Assembly (NCBI RefSeq): GCF_029953285.1
Contig: NZ_JASAOI010000023.1
Span: forward strand, 62,001-126,000
DNA: 64,000 nucleotides
Direction: 5' to 3'
DNA from: Yinghuangia seranimata
Lineage (GTDB): Bacteria > Actinomycetota > Actinomycetes > Streptomycetales > Streptomycetaceae
Made by a program: the position numbers and the translations under genes. Below, piece by piece: positions 17,969 to 26,483 of this stretch (the first letter of the stretch is position 1; each line of letters begins with the position of its first letter). Below the pieces are notes generated by a model that was given only the letters and a program-made list of their open reading frames with translations, did not search any database and had not been told where the DNA came from.

Positions 17969-19561
17969 TCACGTCGCGGTGGATACGCGGTCTGGGTACC
18001 GGCGGCGCAGGTGGGCGATGAGCACGACACGCTGACGCAGCAGAGCGATGCCCGCGCGGCCTGCCATGATCCGCTTCTGGAGTTTGACGTCGGTGATGCG
18101 GCCTTCGTTGACCCCGGAACTGTAGGGGCTGGTGATCCCCTGGACGACCGCGTCGTGGTCTTCGCGGAGCGCCTTCGCCAGGCTGGCGAAGGCCGGGAGT
18201 CGGCAGGCGGTGAGTTCGCTGAGCCAGCCCGACAGCGCAGCCGCGTCGCCGGCTTGGAGCATGGCCGCGAACCGGCGGACCAGCGTGTGCGCCCGGTCGA
18301 GTTCGGGGCAGTGGGCAAGCAGGCGGTGCAGCCGATCCTCGGTCTCCAGGCCGCGTCGTTCCGGGCTGGTGGCGATCCAGCGGGCGACCTCGCGCGGCGA
18401 CGGCGGGAGCTCGTGAGGCTCGGCCAGGGGCAGCCCGTCGCGCATCGGGGCGACGGCCATCTTCACGCGCTGATAATGCCCGGTGTAGCCCTTGGCGGTG
18501 AGCTCCTCGTGCAGGACCTTCGCGCTGTGTTCGCCTTCCTCCCAGCGTTGCCGCAGGTAGCCGAGGTAAGGGTCGAGGGCGGTCGGGGTGCGCGGCCGGC
18601 GTCGGCGTACGACGTCCTGCCAGGTGGCGGCTGCTGCGTACTTGCGCACGGTGCGCCAGTTCAACCCCAGTTCCCGGGCGGCGGAGTTGTAGCTGCGGCC
18701 GGTGTCCGTGAGCGCGTGCACTGCGTCGAACAGCCGCTTCGCGTGCCTGCGGGCCGGCGTGTCCGCCGACTCCAGGGGACCGGGCACGGAACGCGGCGGA
18801 GCTGCGGGTTCGGTGTCGACGACGGCCTCGTCCAGGCAGCTGCGGTGCGCGGCGGCGACCTGCTGGACCCGTTTCGACAGGCCCTGCCAGAGGTGGAAGC
18901 GGTCGCTGACCTGCACCGCGTCCGGGGCACCGACGGTGACGCCCAGACGATAGGTCGGCGAGCCGTCCCGGCAGACGACTTCCACGCCGGGATGCTCCCG
19001 CAGCCAGGCGGCCAGTGTCTCGGCGTCGCGGCCTTCCCACAGCGTCACCGGCAGCCGGGTGTCCGCGTCGACCAGCAGCGTGCCGTACACGTCGCCGTAC
19101 AACGCGAAGTCGTCCACCCCCAGCACACGGGGCGCCGTGACGGGCGGGAACGGCACCCGCATCAGGTGGAACAGCACACTGGTGCGCGACAGGCCCGCAT
19201 GCACGACGCGCAGCATCCGCGCGCCGCCCCGGCCGGCGAGCAGCACACCGACCGCCTCCACCAAATGCTGCAGCAACGGCGTCCGGCGCTGGTAGCGCAC
19301 GGTCAGCCCGGGCACCTGCTCGGCGAACGTGACCCTCGAACAATCCGTGGTCTCGCAGTACAGGCGCCGCACCGACAGGTCGATCCGCACCGGCCGGCCA
19401 CCGAGCGCGACATCCGCGAGGCTGCGCACGTACCGGCTGTGCACCCAGCCGCTCGCCACACCGCAGCCCGGGCACGCAACGCAGACGCCGTCCCGGGTCT
19501 CGGCCCGGACGGCCACCACCGGACCGACAGCATCGACCGATGCCACGACCACGGTCGCCAA
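17969..19561 (-). CDS. ISL3-family transposase
   Basis: 530 aa counted from TTG 19561. The N-terminal zinc finger is present (CVACPGCGVASGWVHSRYV and YCETTDCSRVTF), followed by the DDE core (VLGVDDFALYGDVYGTLLVD, VVCRDGSPTYR, QVSDRFHLWQGLSKRV) and the end SGVNEGRITDVKLQKRIMAG with the catalytic E. The conserved family N-terminus 'LFPHL' seems to be present just upstream in frame (EFEELLPHLATVV), but no ATG/GTG/TTG serves it. True initiation may be at a CTG near 19596, or a nucleotide is missing there. It is otherwise full length and probably active. Confidence 0.93.
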   Translation of the reverse strand: MATVVVASVDAVGPVVAVRAETRDGVCVACPGCGVASGWVHSRYVRSLADVALGGRPVRIDLSVRRLYCETTDCSRVTFAEQVPGLTVRYQRRTPLLQHLVEAVGVLLAGRGGARMLRVVHAGLSRTSVLFHLMRVPFPPVTAPRVLGVDDFALYGDVYGTLLVDADTRLPVTLWEGRDAETLAAWLREHPGVEVVCRDGSPTYRLGVTVGAPDAVQVSDRFHLWQGLSKRVQQVAAAHRSCLDEAVVDTEPAAPPRSVPGPLESADTPARRHAKRLFDAVHALTDTGRSYNSAARELGLNWRTVRKYAAAATWQDVVRRRRPRTPTALDPYLGYLRQRWEEGEHSAKVLHEELTAKGYTGHYQRVKMAVAPMRDGLPLAEPHELPPSPREVARWIATSPERRGLETEDRLHRLLAHCPELDRAHTLVRRFAAMLQAGDAAALSGWLSELTACRLPAFASLAKALREDHDAVVQGITSPYSSGVNEGRITDVKLQKRIMAGRAGIALLRQRVVLIAHLRRRYPDRVSTAT

Positions 19562-19651
19562 GTGCGGTAGCAGTTCCTCGAATTCATCAGCACACGAACC
19601 CAGCCTGACTCAACGGGCCACGCCCACGGCACAGGGAAGCCCGCCAACAGA

Positions 19652-19683
19652 TGATCTCCGGCTACGAAAATCTTGCCAGAGCC
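19652..19683. repeat. ISL3 terminal inverted repeat, right
   Basis: 32 nt, exact reverse complement of 17298-17329. The following 8 nt (19684-19691, ACGTATGT) are the right target-site duplication. Confidence 0.95.
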
Positions 19684-19971
19684 ACGTATGTCCCCAGCCA
19701 CGTACGGATGAACGCGGCCAGTTGTCGATGCAGTGAGTTCCAGTGCTCGTCACGCTGCTGTATGAGGCAGTTGGCGGAGGTGACTCGCTGTGGTCTTGGA
19801 TCCGCGTCGGTGGTTGGAGCTTCGTCGTTTCCGGGGTCTGCTCGGAGTCCGAGGCGTCGGGGTTCGGGTCCTAGACGGAGGTCACCAGCAGGCTCGGAAG
19901 TGAAATGGACACCGCTCGCCCGACACCCGACGGTCGACGGCGCTATGGAGCCGGGGCCGCCCCGGACCGGG

Positions 19972-20412
19972 CTATGTCGTCCGGGTGCGGGTCACGCGGC
20001 AAGCGAATCCCGGTCGGACGGGATTGACGGCCAGGAGATCCGCAGACCAGGCCTTCGTCTCCTTGTAGTGGACCGTGACGAAGGGACGCACCGTGTCCAG
20101 GTGCGTGCCGTCGGCGGCGGTCAGCTCGACGGTGACGCGGTAGGAAGCGATCCTGCCAGGATTGGCGACGGTGCCCGTCACGTGTACGGTCCGCGGGTCC
20201 TGGTCGGAGAGCGTGCACGAGGTGACGTGCACATCGTCTATCGGCGAGGGGCTGTCGAGGCTTGTGGCGACGAGGACTCCGACCGCAACGGCGAAGACCG
20301 CGACGACCCCGACGAGACGCCAGGCCGACGGCTTCGGCGCGTCGGGATCGGGCGGCGGCGGTACCCAGCGGGGCATCTCCGGTCGGTAATACGGCCCAAC
20401 CTTGCTGCCCAC
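19972..20412 (-). CDS. Membrane-anchored extracytoplasmic protein, FxLYD-like
   Basis: 146 aa from GTG 20412; ATG 20376 is a second option, but GGAG directly abuts it. A proline-rich cytoplasmic start (WVPPPPDPDAPKPSAW) is followed by one transmembrane helix (LVGVVAVFAVAVGVLVATSL) and a beta-sandwich-like ectodomain: CTLSDQDPRTVHVTGTVANP, ASYRVTVELTAADG, VTVHYKETKAWSADLL. The 'TGTVANP...YRV.VE' pattern resembles FxLYD domains found in actinobacterial surface proteins. There are two cysteines, one near each end of the domain. A relic of a related gene lies inverted at 10443-10583. Function unknown. Confidence 0.65.
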   Translation of the reverse strand: MGSKVGPYYRPEMPRWVPPPPDPDAPKPSAWRLVGVVAVFAVAVGVLVATSLDSPSPIDDVHVTSCTLSDQDPRTVHVTGTVANPGRIASYRVTVELTAADGTHLDTVRPFVTVHYKETKAWSADLLAVNPVRPGFACRVTRTRTT

Positions 20413-20628
20413 GGCGCCCCCGCTTCGCACAGGGCAGACACTCGCCTGCCCCAAACAGCCAGTGTTCCACGCGAGCGCGATTCCCGACCGCTCACCCCGG
20501 CGCGTATCCGCCACGCCTCCGAAAAGGCGGTGACCGGCCGGGTCGGTGGCAGGCAGGATGATCCACAGTTGGCGGCCGCGTGCCTGCGTCCGCCCCACCG
20601 CGCCCAGCACTGCACTCCGGAGCCGCCC

Positions 20629-22983
20629 GTGTTCGTCCCCCTTGCGTCCGGAGCCGGCGGTCTGTTGCCGCACTTGCCTGTCATCGATGTCGGGCCCTTT
20701 CTCGCGCGGATGAGCCTCGACGATCGCGGCGTCCTCCTCGGTGGTCCGCTGGCGCGCGACCTGCGGACCCGCCGCGCCGTATTGGTCTGGGCGACGGAAC
20801 ACGGATCCGGCGACGACCGCCGCGCCCTCCTCGATCCGCAGCTCAAGCACCCGACCGTGAAGCACATACCCGTCGATGTCCTGGACGCGCTCGCCCGATC
20901 CACCGAGCCCGCGGCCGTTGTCGCCGGCTACGCCCACCCCGACGCCTCGACCGCGCTGCGCCGCCGCATCCTGGCGGGCGGCCCCGGCACCCCGCCCGTC
21001 CCCGCCGAACTGCGCGAACTCCTGTACGCGACCAGCGCGGTGCCCCTGCTCGCCCCGGCCCTCCACGGCCAGGACCGCGACCTCGCCGCCCATGCCGCTG
21101 CCGTCGTCGACAGCACGGGGCCCAACAGCGCGCCCCGCGAGCCGGCGGACGTGTACACGTGGCTGCGCAGCGGCCGTCGGACGCCGGACGAGGAGGCGGA
21201 CGGCCAGGATGAAGAGAAAGCGGTCCAAGACCTGCTGGACTCGGTCGCCTTCGGACTGTGGACCGCCGGCGAGTGGAACGATTTCGCCGCCCGGTACGCC
21301 GCCCAGCCGATCGCGTCCATGATGACCTGGCGGCTCCTGACCCACCCCGACTGCCCGCCGGCCGCCGCGGTCACCCTGATGCTTGCCTGCGACGACGGCA
21401 CGTCCGCGCTGCTGCACGGCCTGGTGACCGGCAGGCTGACGCCCGAGTACCTCGCCACCGAGGCGTCGGGCGCGGCCGGACTGGTCTCCGTCCTGTGCGC
21501 GGCCGCCGTGCGGGCGAGGGCCTACAGCGAACCCACCGTGCCGGCCGCGGTCGACGCGGTGCGCGCAGCCGTACGCGCCGAGCTCGGCGCCGACCCGGAG
21601 CGGTGGCGCGCACTCCTCGCGCTCCTGCGCACCGGCTACTCCGGCTCCCTGCCGGAACTCCTGCGCGCGACCGCGGACCCTGCGCCCGCGCGTCTGCCTG
21701 CCGCGCCGAAGCGGCGCGACCCGGAAGCGGACACGCACCCCGGTGACGCCCGTACCGGATCGTCGTGGACCTGGCTGCTCACACTGGCCGAGCCCGCGCA
21801 CCAGGGCCGGGTCGTCCGCGCGTTGACCGCGAGGCTCTCGGACGCCGACCGGCAGGAGATCCTCGCCGAGATCTGCCTCTGCGGTGACCCTCGCATGCTC
21901 TCGGACGATCTCGTCGAGGCGTTCCTCGCCAGCGCCGACGCGCGGCACCGGGCGCGGTTCGCCGCGCTGCGCTGGCACCGTCCGCAAACCCTGGCGAGGT
22001 TGGCCGCGCTCGACGACACCGCCGTCAACAGTGTGCTGCTCAACAAGCCCGGGATCCCGGCCGCGATGAAGGGCCGGATCGCGCATAGCGGCTGGTTCAC
22101 CCTGCCCGGCACCGATGCCGACGATCCGGTGGTCCGGCAGTACGGCGGTGCAGCGTTGCCCAAAGCCCTGATCCATGCCCCGGACGCGCACCTCGTCTAC
22201 GGGGTGCTGGGCACGTCGGCCCACTCCCTGTGTGCGACCTACCAAGTCGCGGGCTGCCGCCGCCTCATCGCCCTCGGCCGACTCGACCTGGCCGCCGACT
22301 TCGTCCTCGGCGAGCCGGCGGCGAACACGGCGCGTCCGCACAACATCGTCGTCACGACGCTGCGCGAACCGCTGGGGGCAGGCGACGCCGCCGCGGCGGA
22401 GGACGCCGCGCGGGCCCTGGTCGAAAGCTTGTTCGCCACCCACCTCCTCACCCCCACGGGCTCCGAGCTCACCTGCCACTTCGAAGTGGACCTCGACCCC
22501 GACTGGCCGCGCATCGCCCGCCTGCTCGCCGGGCGCCCCGTACCGCAGCACGCCGCCGCCACGCTCGCCGCACTCCCCGGGGCACCCGACCACCTCGCCC
22601 GCGCGATCCTCGAGGCCGACCCCGCCCAAACAGCACGGCACATCGCCGTCCTCTCGCCCGAACTCGCCTCCGCCGCACTGGACCTCGTGTCCCTGGAGGG
22701 AGCCCGGGGCACCGACTGGATCAGGGACTGCATCGAGCAAGGGCTGCTCACCGCCGAAGACGTCGCCACCCGCGCCTGGCCGGCGGGCGCGCTGCTGGGC
22801 CTGTGCTTCCGGCAGCCCGACACCTTCGCCAACCTGTCCGGCCACGTCCGCGACCTGATCGCCCGCCACAGCCCACTCGCCGGTGAGACAACCGCCATCC
22901 TTGCCCAACTGGCCCCGGAATTCACCGGCACCCTCCCCGAGCTCCTGGCCACGGCTTCCGCCGCAGCGGAACCCGTGCGGTAG
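20629..22983 (+). CDS. Large helical-repeat hypothetical protein
   Basis: 784 aa from GTG 20629 with GGAG at 20619-20622. Almost entirely alpha-helical by composition, with recurrent two-helix units (for example ARYAAQPIASMMTWRLLTHP, CPPAAAVTLMLACDDGTSAL, WLLTLAEPAHQGRVVRALTA, ARFAALRWHRPQTLARLAAL). This suggests a HEAT/ARM-like solenoid. No catalytic motif, signal peptide or membrane segment, so it is probably a cytoplasmic scaffold. Large uncharacterised proteins of this kind are frequent in Streptomyces. It is divergent from the membrane-anchored protein. Confidence 0.7.
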   Translation: MFVPLASGAGGLLPHLPVIDVGPFLARMSLDDRGVLLGGPLARDLRTRRAVLVWATEHGSGDDRRALLDPQLKHPTVKHIPVDVLDALARSTEPAAVVAGYAHPDASTALRRRILAGGPGTPPVPAELRELLYATSAVPLLAPALHGQDRDLAAHAAAVVDSTGPNSAPREPADVYTWLRSGRRTPDEEADGQDEEKAVQDLLDSVAFGLWTAGEWNDFAARYAAQPIASMMTWRLLTHPDCPPAAAVTLMLACDDGTSALLHGLVTGRLTPEYLATEASGAAGLVSVLCAAAVRARAYSEPTVPAAVDAVRAAVRAELGADPERWRALLALLRTGYSGSLPELLRATADPAPARLPAAPKRRDPEADTHPGDARTGSSWTWLLTLAEPAHQGRVVRALTARLSDADRQEILAEICLCGDPRMLSDDLVEAFLASADARHRARFAALRWHRPQTLARLAALDDTAVNSVLLNKPGIPAAMKGRIAHSGWFTLPGTDADDPVVRQYGGAALPKALIHAPDAHLVYGVLGTSAHSLCATYQVAGCRRLIALGRLDLAADFVLGEPAANTARPHNIVVTTLREPLGAGDAAAAEDAARALVESLFATHLLTPTGSELTCHFEVDLDPDWPRIARLLAGRPVPQHAAATLAALPGAPDHLARAILEADPAQTARHIAVLSPELASAALDLVSLEGARGTDWIRDCIEQGLLTAEDVATRAWPAGALLGLCFRQPDTFANLSGHVRDLIARHSPLAGETTAILAQLAPEFTGTLPELLATASAAAEPVR

Positions 22984-23092
22984 CCCGACCCGTCGGGCCG
23001 GCGTCCGTTCGTTCCGGCGCACCGGTCAGGCCCGCCCCACAGGTTGGCCGGATCGCACGGCTACGTCTGCGGAAGGATCGGCCCGGAGTCGT

Positions 23093-23440
23093 CTTGAGGT
23101 ACTGAGCATCGGCCTCTGGGACGGTGCCCCGTTCCACCTCACCGCCGCGCACGGCCTGTCCCGGTTGCGAACCCTGTCCGCGTACCCGGGAACGCTCGCC
23201 GATCCGTTGGAGGTCACCGGTCTCACGGACTTGGAGTTCCTGACACTCGGGCCGGACGAATGGTGGGTGCTCCTCGACGCCTGCGCCGTCCCGAAAGGGC
23301 TGTCCGCCGCCCAAGTCGTCGTCTATGGCCAACCGGACCCCGTCCCGATCATTGCGCTCGCAAACGAGATCCTCGGACTGTGGGACCGGCCCGCGATCAT
23401 CGACCTCGTCCTCGAAGGGCAGCTCTCCTCCGCAGAATGA
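23093..23440 (+). pseudogene. C-terminal fragment of an LRR-like protein
   Basis: Reads LEVLSIGLWDGAPFHLTAAH, GLSRLRTLSAYPGTLADP, LEVTGLTDLEFLTLGPDEWW, VLLDACAVPKGLSAAQVVVY and ends ALANEILGLWDRPAIIDLVL before the stop. Leucine-rich-repeat-like spacing is visible, but there is no start codon with a ribosome-binding site, and the upstream frame is proline/arginine-rich noise. Most likely the 5' part was lost. Confidence 0.55.
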
Positions 23441-23603
23441 GACCACGAACACGTGCAAGCGACTTCGGACATGAAGGCCAGCAGCCCCCAAGGCTCGTGA
23501 GGCGCGCAGCCCGTACCCAGACAGCAGCCAGTACCCGGTGATCAGGGCGCGTTCGCCAGCCGGGGTGCGGCTGTTCGGCGCCAGCATGCGGGTGGCCACA
23601 GCT

Positions 23604-24128
23604 TCACGCCTTCGCGGTGGTGGGCAGGGCCTCGAGGTTGCGGGCGCGGAAGGCGTCGATGACGGCGAGTGCCTGGACGCGGGTCCACGACGCGGCCGCG
23701 CGGGCGATGGCGGTGGCGGCCGCCGGATCCAGTTCGCCGTGTCCGGCGGCGTCCGCGGCCTCGGCGGCGATCAGCCTGCCGGGTTCGGCGATCCAGCCCG
23801 CGTCGAAGTACACCCCGGACAGCAGCGCGGCCAGGCCCTGCCACACGGCCGGGTCCTGGGCGGGGAGTTCGGCCAGTTCGAGGGCGAAGAGCCGGTCGGC
23901 GAGGTCTCCGGCGAGCGGTTCGAAGGTGGGCCGCTGCCGCGCGCTCGATGGCCTGGTCGACCGCGCCGACCGTGACGCGCATGTGGTCGGCGACCTGCTG
24001 GCGGCCGCCGCGGCGATGGCGGCGGCGCGCCGGTCGGCGCTCTCGGTCTGCTGGATGCCGAGCAGTTGGCTCTGCGCCGTGCACTCGCGCAGCGCGTCCT
24101 CCAGCCGGGTGCGCCAGTCCGTCGTCAT
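23604..24128 (-). pseudogene. Copy B of the duplicated HTH-like gene, internally frame-shifted
   Basis: 174 codons open from ATG 24128 behind GGAGGA. N-terminus MTTDWRTRLEDALRECTAQS and C-terminus FEPLAGDLADRLFALELAEL, LSGVYFDAGWIAEPGRLIAA, SWTRVQALAVIDAFRARNL read well. Between residues about 43 and 63 the protein-like sequence (QQVADHMRVTVGAVDQAIE, a likely helix-turn-helix) is in another frame. Extra bases before it and a loss of two (CG) after it keep the rest in frame. The encoded protein would thus lack its HTH. The family is not known to me. It is followed on the same strand by nothing obvious and preceded by the gene at 24216-24815. Confidence 0.55.
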
Positions 24129-24142
24129 GGTCGTGTCCTCCG
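23733..24142. repeat. Long direct repeat, copy B
   Basis: About 410 nt, partner of 11393-11799 in the same orientation. Differences include single substitutions, a 4-nt insertion near 24011 and a 2-nt loss near 23940 relative to copy A. Confidence 0.9.
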
Positions 24143-24215
24143 AAGGGGGGCCGGGTGGGTGGCGAAGGCCGATCCGGGGTGTGCCCGGACCGGCCGGGGA
24201 AGCTGGTGCCGGTGG

Positions 24216-24815
24216 TCAGTCGTCCTGGTCGGCGGCCAGGTCGTCGCGGAGCTCGCGCAGGTGGGCGTCGAGCCGGTGGATGACGGCGTGCGGCTGGCCC
24301 ATGCCCTCGCGGAACTCGGCGAGCAGCGTCGTGGCGATCGACACGAGTTCCGCGTCGGTGGTTGCGGCGGTGATGCCGGCGTCGTCGGCGTCCCGCAGGG
24401 TGCCGATCGAGCCGATGTCCCAGATGTCCGTGAGGCCTTCGGCGTCGTCGCCGTCGGCGGCCCGGCGCGCGCACACCGCCGCGATCTCCTCGGCGGCGAC
24501 GGCGTCCGGCCCGAGCACGGCCGCGAAGTGTTCGCCGTTCCAGTCGATCGCGCAGTCGTCCAGGACGCGCTGGGCGAGCGGCGCCAGTTCGTACAGCAGT
24601 GCGGTGGCCGCCTCAGCGGTCAGCACCGGGATGCGGTGGCGGCGGTCGATGCCCATCGCCACGCTCTGCGGGCGGCCGCCTCCGATCACTGCGTCGTAGG
24701 TGGCGAGCAGGACCCCGTCACGCAGCGAGAGTTCGACGTACGCGCGCTGCTGTTCGGTCTGCCCCTGGTACCAGCGGTACAGCGGGGCGTCGCCGATGCA
24801 CGGCTGGACGGTCAC
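24216..24815 (-). CDS. Hypothetical protein
   Basis: 199 aa if started at GTG 24815. The better ribosome-binding site is GGGAGGG (complement of 24851-24857) further upstream. Residues in between (ATNPSDTAATV) look coding, but only a CTG could serve there, so the start is unsettled. Not recognised. The protein has a beta-rich beginning (YRWYQGQTEQQRAYVELSLR, LLATYDAVIGGGRPQS) and a helical C-terminus (IATTLLAEFREGMG, HRLDAHLRELRDDLAA). It lies 87 nt upstream of the copy-B gene on the same strand, and the two probably share a transcript. A strong hairpin lies in its upstream region (24923-24963). Confidence 0.6.
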   Translation of the reverse strand: MTVQPCIGDAPLYRWYQGQTEQQRAYVELSLRDGVLLATYDAVIGGGRPQSVAMGIDRRHRIPVLTAEAATALLYELAPLAQRVLDDCAIDWNGEHFAAVLGPDAVAAEEIAAVCARRAADGDDAEGLTDIWDIGSIGTLRDADDAGITAATTDAELVSIATTLLAEFREGMGQPHAVIHRLDAHLRELRDDLAADQDD

Positions 24816-24922
24816 GGTGGCGGCGGTGTCGGACGGATTGGTTGCCAGTACCCTCCCGAGATGTGGGCCCTGCCTGGCGCGGGGCCCGGGGTGCTGGGTC
24901 TCGACCACCCGGCACCCCGGAG

Positions 24923-24963
24923 CTACACCCCTGCCGGTAGTTTTCCTATAGGTAGGGGTGTAG
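24923..24963. promoter_or_regulatory. Long imperfect inverted repeat upstream of 24216-24815
   Basis: The arms are 18 nt each (24923-24940 and 24946-24963) around TTTTC; 15 of 18 positions pair, including an outer perfect 10 (CTACACCCCT / AGGGGTGTAG). It is locally AT-richer than its surroundings. Position about 60 nt upstream of the gene's likely Shine-Dalgarno sequence suggests an operator. A structured replication or recombination site is also possible. Confidence 0.6.
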
Positions 24964-25167
24964 TGCTCGGTTGGGTGCCGACTGGCGGCCCTTGGGGGTG
25001 GGGTCCCCGACGGGTGAGCTCGCACATTCAGGTGTCTCGCATTCGCGGCCGGGTAGAGAAGCTCGCTGTGGGTGACCTGCGCGAGCCCGGCAGCACCCGG
25101 CAGTCTGCTGGTCGGCGATGGGCATGATGAGCGGCGGCAAGTCTCAGGTGTCTCCAGGGGAGTGACT

Positions 25168-25734
25168 ATGGCGTTCAGGACCCGGGCCGCCGGACGGGAG
25201 GACTGGTCCTACGCGCCGGCTGTCGGTGTCGGACCGCTCCGATTCGGTATGACCGTCGGCGAAGTGGTCGAGGCGGGTGAGGGATTCGGCCGGACGGACG
25301 TCAGCGACTGCGCGCGAGACCATGCGGTGTTCTCGCCGACCTGGAAGGTCGAAATCCACCGCCGCGGGGTGGATCCTTCGCCGCCTGCGGTCACGGCCTA
25401 TGTAAGCCAGGTGGCGGGGTTGTTCTGTATCGCCGCCGACGCCGTGCACGGCCCCCAGGTCGTGTATGACGGACTCCCGATGGTTGGGAGGGACATGTCG
25501 GAGCTGGAGCGCGACGCCATCGCGTACGCCGAGGCCATGGACGTGGGCTTGCGCTATACGCCCGAGGGCTGGACAGGACTGGACGACCCCGGCGTCGTGA
25601 TGCGCGCGCAACTCGTCTCGCAGGTCCTGCGCTCGCGTCCGTTGTTCATGGTGACGCGGGACGGCGCGAACACCGAGTGGGACTCGATGCCCTCAGAGGA
25701 GTACCACGTCCACGGCCAGGCCACCGTTCCGTAG
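25168..25734 (+). CDS. Hypothetical protein
   Basis: 188 aa from ATG 25168 (GGGGAG 6 nt upstream); GTG 25162 is in frame too. N-terminus WSYAPAVGVGPLRFGMTVGE, middle AYVSQVAGLFCIAADAVHGP, VVYDGLPMVGRDMSELERD, C-terminus MVTRDGANTEWDSMPSEEY. The 'GVGPLRFGMT' start is a pattern seen in uncharacterised actinobacterial proteins with a repeated beta-strand/helix module. No export or membrane signal. It sits alone between an operator-like hairpin and a gene-poor region. No function can be given. Confidence 0.65.
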   Translation: MAFRTRAAGREDWSYAPAVGVGPLRFGMTVGEVVEAGEGFGRTDVSDCARDHAVFSPTWKVEIHRRGVDPSPPAVTAYVSQVAGLFCIAADAVHGPQVVYDGLPMVGRDMSELERDAIAYAEAMDVGLRYTPEGWTGLDDPGVVMRAQLVSQVLRSRPLFMVTRDGANTEWDSMPSEEYHVHGQATVP

Positions 25735-26483
25735 CCGTAGCGCCTCGAGGTCGTGCCCTGACCCCGCTGTTCTGGGGGCGCGTGCGCCCTACGGCGAGGT
25801 TCGCCTGGACCTCGGCTCGCGCTTGCGGATTGACCTGGCCGAAAGCGCCTGAGCCGTGCCAGTGTCATGTCTCCGTTCTGACGGTGCGTTGAGCCGTACG
25901 TCGGCCGGGTGTCCGAGGATGCCGACCACTTATGTGCTCAGGGCGGTGCGGCCTCCACGTCGCCACCGCCGTGCAGTGGCGCCGCCGTGCGGCCACTGAC
26001 TGGACCGCCTACCTCCAAGCACGCACCCGCAACCGTCAGGCCGCCGTCGGTAACAACCACCTGTAGCCACGCCCCGCACGCCGACGTCACGCGTCTCGGA
26101 TGCAGGTCACCGATTCGTCTGAACCGCCGTGCGCCACCGCGGATTTCGGTGCGGGAGCCGGAAGCACGGCCACCAGGCCAACGGCGCTTTTGGAAGTGGC
26201 CGTGCGCTTCCGTGCGCTGCCCGCCCTGGCAGTTATCGCCGTTGGCGGGCGCGAAAGTAGCTCAGCCCTCACTGTCTGATCGCGCGAATGATCAGCCGCG
26301 TCGTGGAGTACGGGCTTCGCTGCCGCCTGGCATCCGCGAAACGCGGGGGCAGCGCTTGCGTCCGCCGGCTTCGGTACGCTCTGCGGCCCAGCGCTGATCC
26401 TGGCACCGCCAGGCAACTCCGCGCCCACGCGGGCGAGTCCACCGCCGACGGGGCCCGCCGTACCCGAAAGGCGGTGTCGACCG
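25735..26483. other. Gene-poor stretch, 749 nt
   Basis: No intact gene. A plus-strand frame at about 25951-26067 ends in protein-like VQWRRRAATDWTAYLQART and stops at TAG 26065-26067; it looks like the C-terminus of a lost gene, perhaps a plasmid or recombinase gene. The rest has no codon bias or hairpin that stands out. The ankyrin-SUKH gene's ribosome-binding site lies at the right edge. Confidence 0.4.

Larger units (their letters stand above)
17298..19683 (-). mobile_element. Complete ISL3-family insertion sequence, 2386 bp, with an extra ORF
   Basis: The ends are perfect 32-bp inverted repeats starting GGCTCTGGCAAGATTTTC. They are flanked by the identical 8-bp sequence ACGTATGT at 17290-17297 and 19684-19691, the target duplication size known for ISL3 elements. 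Inside are the transposase (17969-19561) and a second ORF (17425-17889), both on the minus strand. The intact ends and duplication mean the insertion is recent and the unit moved as a whole, extra gene included. Confidence 0.93.

Noticed and set aside
19972-23022. A minus-strand frame of about 1000 codons
   Set aside because: Only its last 146 codons form a credible protein; the rest mirrors the large plus-strand helical gene.
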